From Quillaja saponaria (taxonomy: Eukaryota; Streptophyta; Magnoliopsida; Fabales; Quillajaceae), in the NCBI GenBank assembly GCA_029379385.1, contig CM055614.1, positions 21,247,994-21,311,993 of the forward strand: 64,000 nt of DNA, in the 5' to 3' direction. Each line of letters starts with the position of its first letter. Positions within the stretch are counted from its first letter, which is position 1. The notes beneath the pieces were generated by a model. That model was given only the letters and a program-made list of their open reading frames with translations. It made no database searches and was not told the DNA's origin. The position numbers and the translations under genes are program-made. This document shows positions 1 to 11,154 of the stretch, one piece after another.

Positions 1-1780
1 AAACAATGATTCTCTATACCATTATGAAAGAAGATACATATCATATGTATACTCTCAATATTACTAACATGATGAGATATTTTTAGAGATAAAAATTCTA
101 TCAGCCCTATCAGCTATGGACTCTAACCAAGACAGCTGATCATGATTTTAATCTATCCAATACTAATGAATCACTTGTCGCCAGAAATGCAATAACAGGA
201 GATTAGTATTATATTAGGAGTCTTCGACAATTGGTTAGAAGAGTAAATCATGTTGAAAGTAAAGATTATTTTTTCATGACCGATGGAAAAAAAGAATTTT
301 TCCACAAGACTTCCTCTTAATTTAAAACATCCAAAGAACAAATATATCTTTGTGATTAAAAATTTGAAAAAAATCAAACCATGGAGGTAGAAGGCCTAGA
401 AGATTTGATTATTGATGCAATTATGGAACAAGAGTTAGCTAACAGAACAGCAGAAGAAGACAGCTGAAGTTATGGGACTTACTCATTAGACAGTGTTACA
501 GAACACAACCTGGCCAACATGATGGAATCCTGACAATCTACTTTTTTCTGTCAACCAGCTCAGATAAAAAACGATAAAGAATCTTATCCTTATATGAAAA
601 AATCTACTTTACAATTAGGAGAGTGGTGAATTTAGATTTTCTATTATCTTTTGAGATTGTAATCATATCTTGTTTTCCCTATTTAAGAAGATAATTTCTT
701 CTCGATGAAGGACATCGAAAAAACAGACTCTCTTTCTCTTACTATCTTTGTATTCTCTCCATTGTAAACAATTCATCTTTCTTTATTCTCTCCATTGTAA
801 ACACTTCCTCTTTCTTTCTTTATATTGGTATTAGAGCCTAGCAACGATATTGATATCTACCAGCAGCTTGTACCAGTGACTACTTGAAATAATGTTTGAA
901 GTTATTTTTTTGTAAATTTTTCTATATCAACTTCTATTGCTACTATATGTTCTTTATTTCTAGTTGTTTAAAATCCTATATGCTTGGTGATTGTGTTTAC
1001 AATAGAGATAATAAAGAAAGAGGAAATATTTACAATGGAGAGAATACAAAAATAGTAAAAGAAAGAGGAGTATGTTTTTTCGATGCCCTTCACCGAGAAG
1101 AAATCATCTTCTTAAATAGGAAAAACAAAATAAGAGTACAATCTCAAAAGATAATAGAAAATCTAAATTCACCACGCTCCTGACTGTAAAGTGAATTTTC
1201 TCAGATAAGGATAAGATTTCTTATCGTCCTTTATCTGAGCTGGTTGACTGAAAAAGTTGATTATCAGAGTTCCATCATGTTAGCCAGGTTGTGTTTTACA
1301 ACACTGTCTAATGAGTAGGCCCATCATTTCTGCTATCTTTTTTTGCTACTCTATTAACTAATTCTTGTTTCATAATTGCATCAGTAATCAAATCTTCTTG
1401 GATTTTATTTTTTCAAATATCTGAATACAAAGATCTAATTGTTCTTTGAATGTTTTAAAATTAATAGGAAATCTTCTAGAACAAATTCTTTCTTTTTCCA
1501 TCGGTCATGGAAAAATAACCTTCAATTTCAACATAATTTACTGTTCAAACCAATTGTCGAAGACTCGTAATATAATATTGATCTCCTGTTATTGCATTCT
1601 GATAGCAAGTGATTCATCGGTATTGGATAGATTAAAATCATGATCATCTGTCTTAGTTAGAGTCCATAGTTGATAGGACTGATAGAATTTTTCTCTTAAA
1701 ATATCCCATCATGATGGTAATATTGAGAGTATATATATGATCTTTATCTTCTTCCATAATGATATACAGAATCATTGTTT
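1..1780. repeat. Large imperfect inverted repeat of a pararetrovirus-like promoter/leader segment
   Basis: Bases 1-803 and 992-1780 are inverted copies of each other, with many substitutions and small gaps but continuous alignment by eye; the left arm is cut by the window edge. In each arm, reading toward the centre, there is the end of a broken coding stretch, then a TATA-like TATTTAAG (about 680-688 in the left arm), then a CT-rich leader holding a repeated CTCCATTGTAAAC unit. The left arm continues into TGGTATTAGAGCC at 826-838, which resembles the initiator-Met tRNA primer site used by Caulimoviridae and many LTR elements. The right arm stops just short of that site. The two leaders therefore face each other across a central spacer of about 190 bases. 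Confidence 0.75.
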
Positions 1781-2500
1781 TAAGAAATGAGCACTAGTCT
1801 TGATATTTTATCAAATTTTTGTTTTTTCAAGGATTATAGTTTTTACAAATCCCATTTCAACACTTTCTATGTCCAAAGTTCCAAAGGATGCACAAAAAGT
1901 TAATTTTACAATAATGATTATATCCCAATATTCAGAAGTGATAGAGATATTAAAAGAAAATTATTCTAATTTCTCTTTGAGTTTGAAATAATGAGCATTG
2001 TCTATGCTACTTGTACTTTTAAAAGATAATTCTATTAGGCTAATTCTCTTGACTTTCTAAAAAATTAGATCATCATCTTACTGATTGCCCAATAATTCTG
2101 ATAGTTCAAGAATAGTGTTTATTTGATCAAAATTAACTTTTATCCCACAGAACTTCTTTCAGTACTTTTTTAGTTAATACTTTAAAATTTTTAACCTTTT
2201 AATCTTGATATGATCTCCATGATTGTAGCATTCAAAGTTTCATGTCAATTTTTAACTTAATTAAGGGATCTAATGATTCCGTAAATATCTCAATTCAAAG
2301 AAAATCTGCAGATTCCATTATTGGATTTAATTTGTGGGTATCTCCAAGTTGACTTTCTACGACATCTTCTGCAAAATCCACAAATTTCACGTGAAGATCT
2401 TCTTGAATTTCTCAATTATTTCAACTATATGATCATCATCTTCTCTAGGAAAACCATTCGAAAACTTGTTCCTGAAATTAACTTAACTTGATTAACCTAC
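1..2500. mobile_element. Degenerate endogenous pararetrovirus-like insertion
   Basis: Beyond the inverted repeat, the minus strand from about 2480 down to 1640 carries a long, repeatedly interrupted coding stretch. It can be followed across frames and reads into the same protein end that is found on the plus strand at about 100-470. I do not recognise the protein firmly. The layout (coding end, then TATA-like box, then leader, then Met-tRNA primer site without an obvious LTR end) fits Caulimoviridae better than an LTR retrotransposon. Stops and frameshifts in every frame show that it is not functional. The alternative is an LTR element whose boundaries I cannot see. It lies in intron 3 of the phosphatase gene. 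Confidence 0.45.
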
Positions 2501-2508
2501 ATAATATC

Positions 2509-2914
2509 CTAAAAATTTGAAAGATTCCCAAATTTATATGTTGCATATTTGACTGGTTGCTTGTCAGAAATCTCCATGTAATTGAAATAAACTTCAATAT
2601 CCACCAACCAATTGATGAACTCCTTCTTGAAAAAGTCACCATCAAGTAAGTGGAATTTTATCAAAAGTAAGAATGTAATACGGAGTAGGATGATTGTAGG
2701 CAACATCTACAGCATGACACTCACCATTAACAAGAACTTTGTTTATATCCCAAGTCGACAAGGAAGTCACAAATCCCATGGAGTTTGCGTGTCATCCTCT
2801 TCGCCCTAAGGGCTAACACATCATCGTCAATGGGATGGTTGTTGTTGCCTCTGCCATTGTTGTCGTCGCCACCAACGTTCTCCATCTCGAGTTGTCACCT
2901 TGGCTCTGATACTA
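2509..2914 (-). pseudogene. Ty3/gypsy gag remnant with primer-binding site
   Basis: On the minus strand, TATCAGAGCCAAGG (about 2899-2912) matches a Met-tRNA primer-binding site. It is followed by a short start (MENVGGDDNNGRG...) and then, in another frame at 2706-2509, by a gag-like segment. That segment (DFFKKEFINWLVDIEVYF and following) matches the usual Ty3 gag pattern of 'fl-Wl-~-ve-yF-y--v-d--kv-~a--k'. At least one frameshift separates the two. No protease or polymerase follows before the pararetrovirus-like sequence begins, so this is a truncated element. An LTR may lie just upstream from 2919 onward, but its outer end is not clear. Confidence 0.6.
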
Positions 2915-2918
2915 CTAA

Positions 2919-3449
2919 TGCGGGACAGAATGCATGAAGAGAACAAGAGTTGTTCATGACAATCCCTTGAAATCTTTGTGCACAAGGAATTTAGAATTTG
3001 GGGGCACTAGAGATAGAAAAAACACAACTGTTTACTGATAATTCATTGGATGATGTTGCATGATACATAGGATGTCTTAGGCTGAAAAGGACTTGCTCAA
3101 CAAGTACAACTCCAAGAATTCTCCTAATTTAATAGGTAACTAATTAGGATTATGACTTCACCATAAAACTCTCAAATTAAGCTAATTGAATCTCTTAAAA
3201 TAATATCAACAATAATTACAAGAAGCTATAAAAATATAAATTATAAATACAGTTGACTCGTATTTATTGTCATGCATCAATGCATATCTAAATATATGTA
3301 GGAAAGTCCATATTATAAAGTTCTCCATTTTTCATCTTCTGAAATTCTATCTTCGTTAATATTTTATAGCTACTCCTCTATCCCAAAATGAAAGTCACTT
3401 TTTCAAAAAGTCAAAGTCGGAGCACTGTAGTACATAATCCATGTAACAC
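2919..3449 (-). repeat. Possible LTR of the Ty3 remnant
   Basis: Sequence immediately 5' (minus-strand sense) of the primer-binding site should be LTR. It begins TGCGGGAC on the plus strand (the CA end of the LTR in element sense). A TATA-like CTATAAAATATTAA lies near 3360-3373 in the minus sense, and a candidate outer TG is near 3449. There is no second copy in the window for comparison, so the outer boundary is a guess. Confidence 0.25.
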
Positions 3450-4600
3450 CCTTTGTTTTTTTATAAGTAATATATATATTAACAATTACATTGGAACTTG
3501 CACCAACATTTGGGAAGGTAAAATATTATCTACTTGTGAAAGTGTATATTGATAATTTGAAAATTTTGTGAAGCATTACTGCCCGTCTTGAAATTTGTGT
3601 TTATCCAAAGAATTATATCCATTATGGGTGGCACGAGATTATATATGTTGTATATGTATATTATTATCATTGGTGGGAAAGAGGTGTTTTTTCTTTTTTC
3701 CCTCTTTGGTCAAAGACACCTATGATGGTTAAGAAAGTGGCCTGCTCTCATTTAAAAGACCCAACAGATAGCCCTGGAACACTGACAGTTCTTTCCTTTA
3801 AAAATTGAGCAAGCATTTCCTTTTGGACAGACCGCAAGTGACTGTTAAAACTTGCTCCCTCCCTTTCTATGTGTGTTTATCAGTATGGTGACATGTATGA
3901 CTGCTTCAAGTGTCCGTACATATTCTTTGTATTTAGTAGCACTATGTCATGTCAACATCGGCACTTCTTAATCAAATGGAAAAACTGAGCAACAAAGGGG
4001 GAGATAACGATTATCTTGGTTATAGGTTTAGGGTTGATGTGTTGAAGAGTACTAGTATGTGTGAGTGTGACGGCTATCCCAACAAGATCTACAAGTGTGT
4101 GGTTAATGCATAGTTTAGTCTTTATTATATTGCAACTCTTTAATATAAATAAAGGAGGAGGCTACAGTGTTTTATAAGCTCTCCAATTCCGTACCTTTTT
4201 TTCTTTATTCTTAACAATATTAAAATTAGAGGAGGAGAAAAAGAATCAACAATCATTCAAGTCTAACCAAGAAGATGGTTCAATGGAGCCTCACCAAAAA
4301 AGAAAGCAGTGTCAAAAATTCATTAACAAAGTTTCCTAATAATACTTACAAGGCTTGCCTATGGAAACAAGACCTCAAACGTAACAAAAACCATGAATAA
4401 GCTAACATATACTCAAAGAAACAAACAAGCAGGAACAGACACATGGATAAACCATGAATATGAAGTCTGAAAATGAAAAAGGAAAAAAAAAAAAAAAAAA
4501 AGAAAGAGTTAATCCTAATTTCCTAACTATAATTGCAAACCCACATCATAAAAGATGATGAAGGTTAAGAGATATCACTCCCAGGCAGACTGTTATCACA
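3450..4600. other. Intron 3 of the phosphatase gene, no recognised content
   Basis: AT-rich sequence with a poly(A) run near 4481-4501 and no exon, RNA gene or transposon domain that I can recognise. I looked here specifically for later PP6 exons (GNHE, the VHGGLSP region, the C-terminal YFL) and found none. The sequence from base 1 to 4631 is therefore most simply a transposon-laden intron. Confidence 0.5.
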
Positions 4601-4631
4601 AATAAATGCTAAATGATTTTAATATATGTAC

Positions 4632-7600
4632 CTTGCTTTAAGAAGTAGAAGAATGGTGAAAACTTCAAGACTATTGTAACCCCGATCAACAAAATCTCCC
4701 TGTCAAACATCAAGGATAATATAGCTCCCACCAACAAAAGACAAAATTTTATGAGAATGCAAAACACCACTAAAATGTGAAAAGCCAAACACATACCATA
4801 AAAATATAATTTGTCTCAGGTACATGACCCCCCGTCTGGAAAAGTTTCATTAAGTCATGGAACTGACCGTGAATATCACCACAAACAGTTACAGGACTAT
4901 TGACAGGCTGCACGTTGGACTCCTCGATGAGGATCTCCTTCACCTATGATGTGACATGCAACAAACAACAATTACATGATTGCTAACAACCATTGAACTA
5001 TTAAAATAAAAGCACCATAAAAGTTCTGTACATAAAGCATATATTTTTCAGAGGTGCATACTTTTATCATATAAATTTTACTGAAACACAGAATATCACA
5101 ACATAACATATGATGACCAACTAACCAAATCTTGGTTTTCTAATATAGTTTTCATACTTTGTCTTGTATATTATCAGCAAAGTACTCTTTCCTAATAGAA
5201 TAAATTTATCTCTCAAATAATAAAAAATGTATTCAAATAAAGAATTCTATAATGTGAACTTTTAAATCATAAAGACCTCCACACTTATAAAACATAATAA
5301 CTGCATCCTTGTCTGTTTCCTATATGAACACAGATGCAGGCAACAATGTTTTTAAAGCAAGTTATCAATAGCAAATATGTGATGCAGGCTGCAAAAAAAA
5401 AAAAAAAAAAATCCTATTTGATAGACAAGGAGCTGCAGTTGGCTTCATGGATATTCAAAATAATTGATAGCTGATTGTAGTTTCTGTAATTCTCTTTCAA
5501 CCTTTGTCTTTTTTCTATTCAAAGGAGTTGAAGAAATAGTTACCTTAACCTCTTTACCAGCAGGACTTACTAATCTTAGGCCTAAAGAATCCAAAAGTGA
5601 TTGAGAATCCTGATTGTCAATTACACGATTTAGAGGTTGTAAAGGCATCATGTCATAATGAGGGATAGGAAGGATACCATGGTCTGGAGTAATAATATTT
5701 GAAGAAGCACCTAAATTCTCATTATCAACTTGTCTGGAAACTTGACATTCTTGCATATTATTATTATCAATAGTCTGAACTTGAGGAGAACCATCTAAAC
5801 CCTCACATAAAAACAGTCAGCCAATGAAACATTACCTTCTTGAATATACTTGCAAGCATGAAATTCAGTCTGTGATCGAAGTTCATCAATCAACAAACCT
5901 CCCTCTGTAACAAAGTTGCAATCTAATTCATCATCCTCAACTAATAATCCTCGTACTTCTATGCTGCCAAAAGAATCATCTGAGTCGGACAAAATTGAAT
6001 ATGCTTTTATACAACTTGAACTAGAATTACCTAAAATATTATTCAAGTTGGAAAAAACTCTTGAAACTTTGACTTCATTAACACTTAGATTCGTGACAGG
6101 TTTTTCAACACTTTGTATTGGCTTGTCTTCTTCCCCACACTCATAGACTTCGGAAATTGGTTGCTGCAAGTTACTGCCAAAATCTATATTTTGTGATTGA
6201 GATGTCGCATTAAAAATCAGGTTCTCTGTGCCGTTCCCAACTACTTTCTTAACCCAGATTCTTTTGACCTCTTACCCGATTTTGGAGAATTGTTAGGAAG
6301 AGATCCAGACCCAAGCCTTGGACATATTGAAAGACGGGCTTCTTACAAAATAATGGGCCCAAGTCTTGAAAATACTCTACGCCTTGGAGGCCTTAATCTG
6401 TCAAAAACATCATCCTTTTGTAACTGATTGGAAGAATTTAAAATTGACGGCTGAAAATAATCCACAAATTGATTTTTAAAAATTTGAACCCCTTCCATAA
6501 TTTCCACGAGAGTTCCATCTCAAACTGATATTGTGATTCTCCGCAAATTTTGAATTATTACTAACTGAACGCCGGTTATTATGCACATTGTTCCACATCC
6601 GGAACCGATCACCACACCACCAGTCCCCCTCTCGCTAGCATGACATCACTATAGGATAGGTTGTTTTCCGATGGAGGACTACTGCTCGAAGGAGCTAAAG
6701 CCATAGAGGTATCAAATAGAAAAAGTGAAAGTCACAGGGTAGATCCAATCTCGCTCACCATAGTAACCACTTCATTGTCTGCTTGTACCGTAAAAGGCCG
6801 AGAATCCAACATCTCATCCGAAACTTGATATTTGATTCCATTGTAACTTGGAGGAATATTACCGATTTTGCTTATCTTAGATCAAAAACCATTGAAATTG
6901 ACCATGCGATCAGTAAGAACGAGTCAATTTTTCCCCCAATGTGATTGAGCTTGCTCAGATCACAAAAAAAATTCACCGTCAAAACTGGACAGAAACTTTG
7001 CCTTGCCTATCGACATAGCCTCCATCAGTATTACCATGCCGTATTCTACATCTCTAGAACATAACCAAGTAACAGGAACAGTGCTCTTGACATGCACAAA
7101 AGCCATCTCCTGGCTGCATTATTTCCAAACATACTCCCCTAATTACTGCAAAGAAAGCACATCTCTACAAACACTTACCATCTTTTTGCTCCCAAAATTT
7201 TGGTAAGGAGTTATTAGAAGCTCAGGCAAAGAGCCCGAGCATATCCAAGAAATATTGAAAATGTCAAATAGCCTACAGCAAAAAGTTCACACATAAGGAT
7301 AATGAAGTGGAAATAGGAGACAGTCTGATGTCCAGGTTATTAGTATTGACTCTATTAAAAACTAATATCCAAACAAAAGCCTTAACCTTAGATGGAAATT
7401 TAGCCTTCCAAAGAAAATTATGAGGTGAGAATAGGATAGAGTCTGGTTACTGAACAAGAAAACTATAAACAAATTTACAAAAAAAAGGATCCATTAGTTA
7501 GACTAGATAAATAAAAACACAACACTACATGAGGAAAAATTATTGAGAATGACATGATTACCCTAGGCATCACCAAAATGATGCACTAAAAATCAATAGA

Positions 7601-10095
7601 ATGGAGGAAAAAGACTCATGTTCCCAACCACAACTAGTTTAAGTTTAAGGCTTAATAGAGTTGAGCTGAGATGTAAGACATCATAGCCCACTAACTGATT
7701 TCATCCAAATGTATAATCTACAACATACCATGGCATCTACTTATCTTCATCTTCATATGCATTCCTAATTCAATATAAATTCAATTATCCAGCCTCCATC
7801 AAATTAGGTAGGGCACAATACAATACTCAACTAAACTAAACGACTAAACCTTAAATTTCAAAATAGTTGGTGTCTGCTATATAAATATTTTTCTCCATTC
7901 ACATTGATCCAATATGACACTTTAGTGACGTCCACAGCAATCATGTCCTTCTTAAGCACTTCCTCTTGGTCTCCCTCTATGTCGTCTAACCCAATCCACC
8001 TCAACCAAGTCACCACTGCTAACCACAACATCCACCTCCACCAACCTACATTGGATATGTCCAAACCACCACAAATGGTTTTCTCTCATTTTCTCTTCAA
8101 TAGTTGCAACATCCACCTTCCTACATATCTTCTAATTTCGTATTATATCTTTTTTTGTATATTTTGTCATTCATCTCAACATTCGCATCTTGTTATTTCT
8201 TAATTGTCCAACATTCGGAATCATGCAACATAACCTGTCTCACAACTGAGCTATAGATTCTTTCTTTCAATCTATTCAAAATTTTAGGATCACATAAAAA
8301 TCTCGAGTCACCTCACCACTTCATCCAACATACCTTAACTATGTGGCTAACCTCATGCTCAATTGCACCATCTCTTTGTAAGTAAGAACCTAAGTATTCA
8401 AACATTTCTTTTATCAAGATTTCATGGTTGTGTGAGACCATTTTAGTCAAGCCTCATCTAGTCTGACTAAAGTTACACTCCATATACTCGGTTTTCATCC
8501 GACTTATTAATCTAAAACCTTTAAATTCTAACTTGTCCCTCCATAATTCAAAGTTACAATATAGGCCCGTTCTTGTCTGGTCCACTAAAAACGATGTCAT
8601 TAGCTAAGAGCATACAGCTGCATGGCATATGATCATTATTCAAGTATGGTACAATCAACCTCTAAAATTTATACCACCAGAAGTGCAACACAACTTTTAT
8701 CTACTAAACAAAATCAATGCTATCATACCCAAGCATTATCAACGACGGCAAAAAAGTTACAGTTTACTACCATTTTCCTTGATTGTTCCATATACAACTA
8801 TAGACTACATATTATTCCTTTGAAAGCCTACTATAGAAGCATAGGTACCCTAAACATTTTGCTTCGAACTATCGCACATCAACTGATAGTTAGAGGGCTG
8901 AACAGAAAAATCCGAGGTGATGGATTGCCCACGTCAAAATCTCTGTTTGTAAAAAGTTCCCCTCAAAACACTTAATTAGTACCAATTCATTGAAATACAG
9001 GGGATTGGATTTGTATGTACAGAAGATGGTTTTAAAGCAAATACAACAAGAAAGATGACAGAATAAAAAGAACATATGAACGGGTGCATGAAACTACCAA
9101 GTTGCACAACTATGAAACTGATATATAATTAAAACCCAATGGCCAATGTGCCAAATAAAACACATAAATGGTTCACACATTTCTAGGAGCCTCTGTTTTA
9201 AAGAATTTTATAAAAAAATACAGGAAAAACTGTTGTTTGCAATGTAAAAAGAAAATTCACATGCTTCTCATAACAAGACTGCCTCATCAACTAACAAATA
9301 CTCAATTTGCAGCACTTATATACATTATGACTTGTCATTTGTATATTACTGTTCCAATGGAAACATAAAATATATAAACATGGGAATCATAAATCAATGA
9401 TTGTAAAACATGCTCTAATTACTTGAAAATACAACTTATTTCTTCTATTCTTTATCTAAATGCAGATTCACGAACTTGGAAAAATGAGCTAATCAACCTG
9501 ACCTTTTTAGAATGTTCTAGACAGAAGCAGAAGCATACGGCCCTATATGTGCACTTCTCTAAGAGGGAAAGGCACCACAAAACTGCTTTCCTTTTATAAC
9601 TCTAGGTCAGTTTATTATTGTTTTCCACTAATTCTACATCAACAACACTAAACCCAAGAATCAAAATATCCCAAAATATAGAATGAACTTTCAGTAGACA
9701 AGTGAAGAAATATAATAAGTATGTCTCGAGCGCAATGCAATACAAGAATCTCAAGAATCTAATCCAATAACCAATTATTCCCGCGGGAAGAAAGACAACC
9801 CAGAAGTTTCACCTCACAATACCGCAACCCACAAACAACTAACCCCAAAACAACACTTTGAATTGAGTTTCAAGTTTCAATTATACAGTTACAAATGAAA
9901 AATTGAAGACTTGATTCAAGCCTGAAGTGAAATCACATTAAACCAACACTTTTTTTTTGGCATTATATAACCCTAATTGAGATGGAAAGAGAAAGTAGGT
10001 AACCAAACACATACATATTCACAGAGAAGTTGTAGCTCATCTTCAAGAAGATGCTGCCCTTCCTTAACCTTGGAGATCCACTGGTCCAAATCCAT
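4632..10095 (-). CDS. PP6-type Ser/Thr protein phosphatase catalytic subunit (FyPP-like), exons 1-3
   Basis: Metal-dependent PPP-family phosphatase. In plants this subfamily (PP6, also called phytochrome-associated FyPP) dephosphorylates phosphoserine/threonine in partner-bound holoenzymes. Three exons are visible. Exon 1 is 10095-10015 (27 codons, starting [20 protein letters not shown]). Exon 2 is 4943-4797 (49 codons), with the first metal-site motif GDIHGQ. Exon 3 is 4699-4632 (68 bases), with the second motif GDFVDRG. Joined, they match the PP6 N-terminus almost residue for residue, and both junctions are phase 0. Donors are GTATGTG after exon 1, GTATGTG after exon 2 and GTACAT after exon 3; the acceptors end in AG. 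The third motif GNHE and about two thirds of the protein are absent and should lie to the left of base 1. Intron 1 is about 5.1 kb and full of LINE fragments. I infer a working gene rather than a fragment because every visible codon and splice site is intact. Confidence 0.9.
5445..6480 (-). pseudogene. Non-LTR retroelement ORF1-like remnant
   Basis: Two adjacent open stretches lie on the minus strand at 6169-5795 and 5756-5445, with a broken extension to about 6480 that includes an Arg/Pro-rich segment ([19 protein letters not shown]). The protein is acidic and Ser-rich in the middle and ends in a basic Lys-rich segment ([19 protein letters not shown]). This style is seen between the nucleic-acid-binding part and the end of plant LINE ORF1 proteins. 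No DUF4283 core or zinc knuckle is visible, and a poly(T)/poly(A) tract at 5393-5411 follows. The family assignment is tentative. It could instead be another transposon protein carried in the phosphatase intron. Confidence 0.35.
7225..7460 (-). pseudogene. L1-type LINE ORF2 C-terminal fragment (zf-RVT domain)
   Basis: Minus-strand translation gives [20 protein letters not shown] followed by NRVNTNN. This is the characteristic start of the zf-RVT region found after the reverse transcriptase in plant L1 LINEs ('iWk-k-P-KV-~F-Wl----~-T-dnL'). The expected Cys residues further on are lost through frameshifts. No reverse-transcriptase core is visible upstream, so this is a short relic in intron 1 of the phosphatase gene. 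Confidence 0.65.
7820..8630 (-). mobile_element. RTE-type LINE, 3' fragment
   Basis: This stretch aligns by eye with the better-preserved RTE copy at 62560-63610 on the same strand. It covers the end of the reverse transcriptase (ANDIV- corresponds to ADDIV- there) and the C-terminal part. It ends near 7820 in the GTTTAGTTGAG-type tail typical of plant RTE elements. Many stops interrupt every frame. It is a 5'-truncated, degenerate copy within phosphatase intron 1. Confidence 0.7.
8631..10014. other. 5' part of phosphatase intron 1
   Basis: AT-rich intronic sequence between the RTE fragment and exon 1. Short open frames here are not supported by codon pattern or homology. I see no RNA gene or named repeat. 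Confidence 0.5.
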
Positions 10096-11154
10096 TCCTT
10101 GGTCCTGCTCACACCACCGATTCTGCTTTCCTCTTCTTCTTATTGTCCTTATACTTCTTGTTCTTCAGTGCCTCCCTCTCTCTGCTCTCTCTTGCTTGTA
10201 CAGACTTTCGACCAAAAAGAGCGAAGGAGACAGAGAAGCAAGTGAGGAAAATAAATTTTGAAGCAGCCGCAGCCTATAATGGAGTGGAACGGGGGATGCA
10301 ATGAACGATAACAGATCTGCCGTTTTGGGGAATTTTTTTTTTTTTTCTTTTTTTTTTTTTTGGCGTGGTATTCATTTTTGTGTTAAAATACTTTAATCGA
10401 TGAGAAAATAACACTCTCCTGGACGATGGATAAAAATTAATATGTTAAAATACTTTTTAGAAAGAAAAAAAAACTACTAGAATCGTTAACTACAGAATTG
10501 AAAATTTCTAAAACTAATGAGATGTATTCATTTTCTTCTTTCATATTTTCAAGAGAATTAAATAAAAGAAATATAGTTGCATAAATAAATTTATAAAAAT
10601 TAGCTGTCTATTTTTCCTACAAGTGCTAACAAATCATAAGAAAAAAAAAATTGTTTTACTTAACATTCAAACTTAATTTTACTTCTACACATATAAAATA
10701 TTTTTTATGCTAATAAAAAGAATATGTTAAAATTAAAACAATTGAAATTAACATAATGTATATGTATTGATATTCAGAAGGAAGAAAAAAAATATATAAA
10801 AAAGAAAGATTATTAAAAAAATATTTAAAACTCATTTAAATAGAAAAAATAATTTTTAGTATTTTAAAGATAAAAATCTGGGCGTTTTGATATTTCAATT
10901 ATTATCATCATTCCGTTGTATTGTAAAATAAAACAGAGGAAAAAGAAAGTGAAGAAGGCAATATTCTTTTCTAAGGATTTTGGCGACCAAAATCCTTATC
11001 CCTCGAGAAAGGTTTGGAAAGAATTCAGGGACTCGTATAGGCAGGTTTGAATTCTTAATTCCTTTTTGCTAAAAACGAATTTGGGTGATAAAAAGATAAC
11101 TCTTAATAACTATTTTGTTGGAATTGTTATAGGTTATTGATTCAGTTGGAAGCT
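10096..11154. promoter_or_regulatory. Shared upstream region of two divergent genes
   Basis: The phosphatase start codon (10095, minus) and the G-patch start codon (11155, plus) are 1,059 bases apart and point away from each other. The phosphatase side carries a purine-rich leader (CT-rich on the plus strand, about 10100-10260) and then a T-rich tract at 10328-10361. The G-patch side has a likely 5' UTR intron at 11045-11132 (donor GTTTGA, acceptor TTATAG), with the upstream non-coding exon ending at 11044. No single TATA box stands out. Bidirectional activity is inferred from the arrangement only. Confidence 0.45.

Noticed and set aside
4632..4943. Phosphatase as a truncated pseudogene
   Set aside because: Exons 1-3 are intact with correct phases and splice sites, and the missing exons can lie beyond the window edge. 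The idea stays open only if RNA evidence fails.
7904..8203. 99-aa plus-strand frame
   Set aside because: Antisense to a degenerate RTE LINE.
9977..10261. Open frames on the plus strand over the phosphatase start
   Set aside because: They are antisense to PP6 exon 1 and its 5' UTR, whose conserved codons and splice site explain the sequence.
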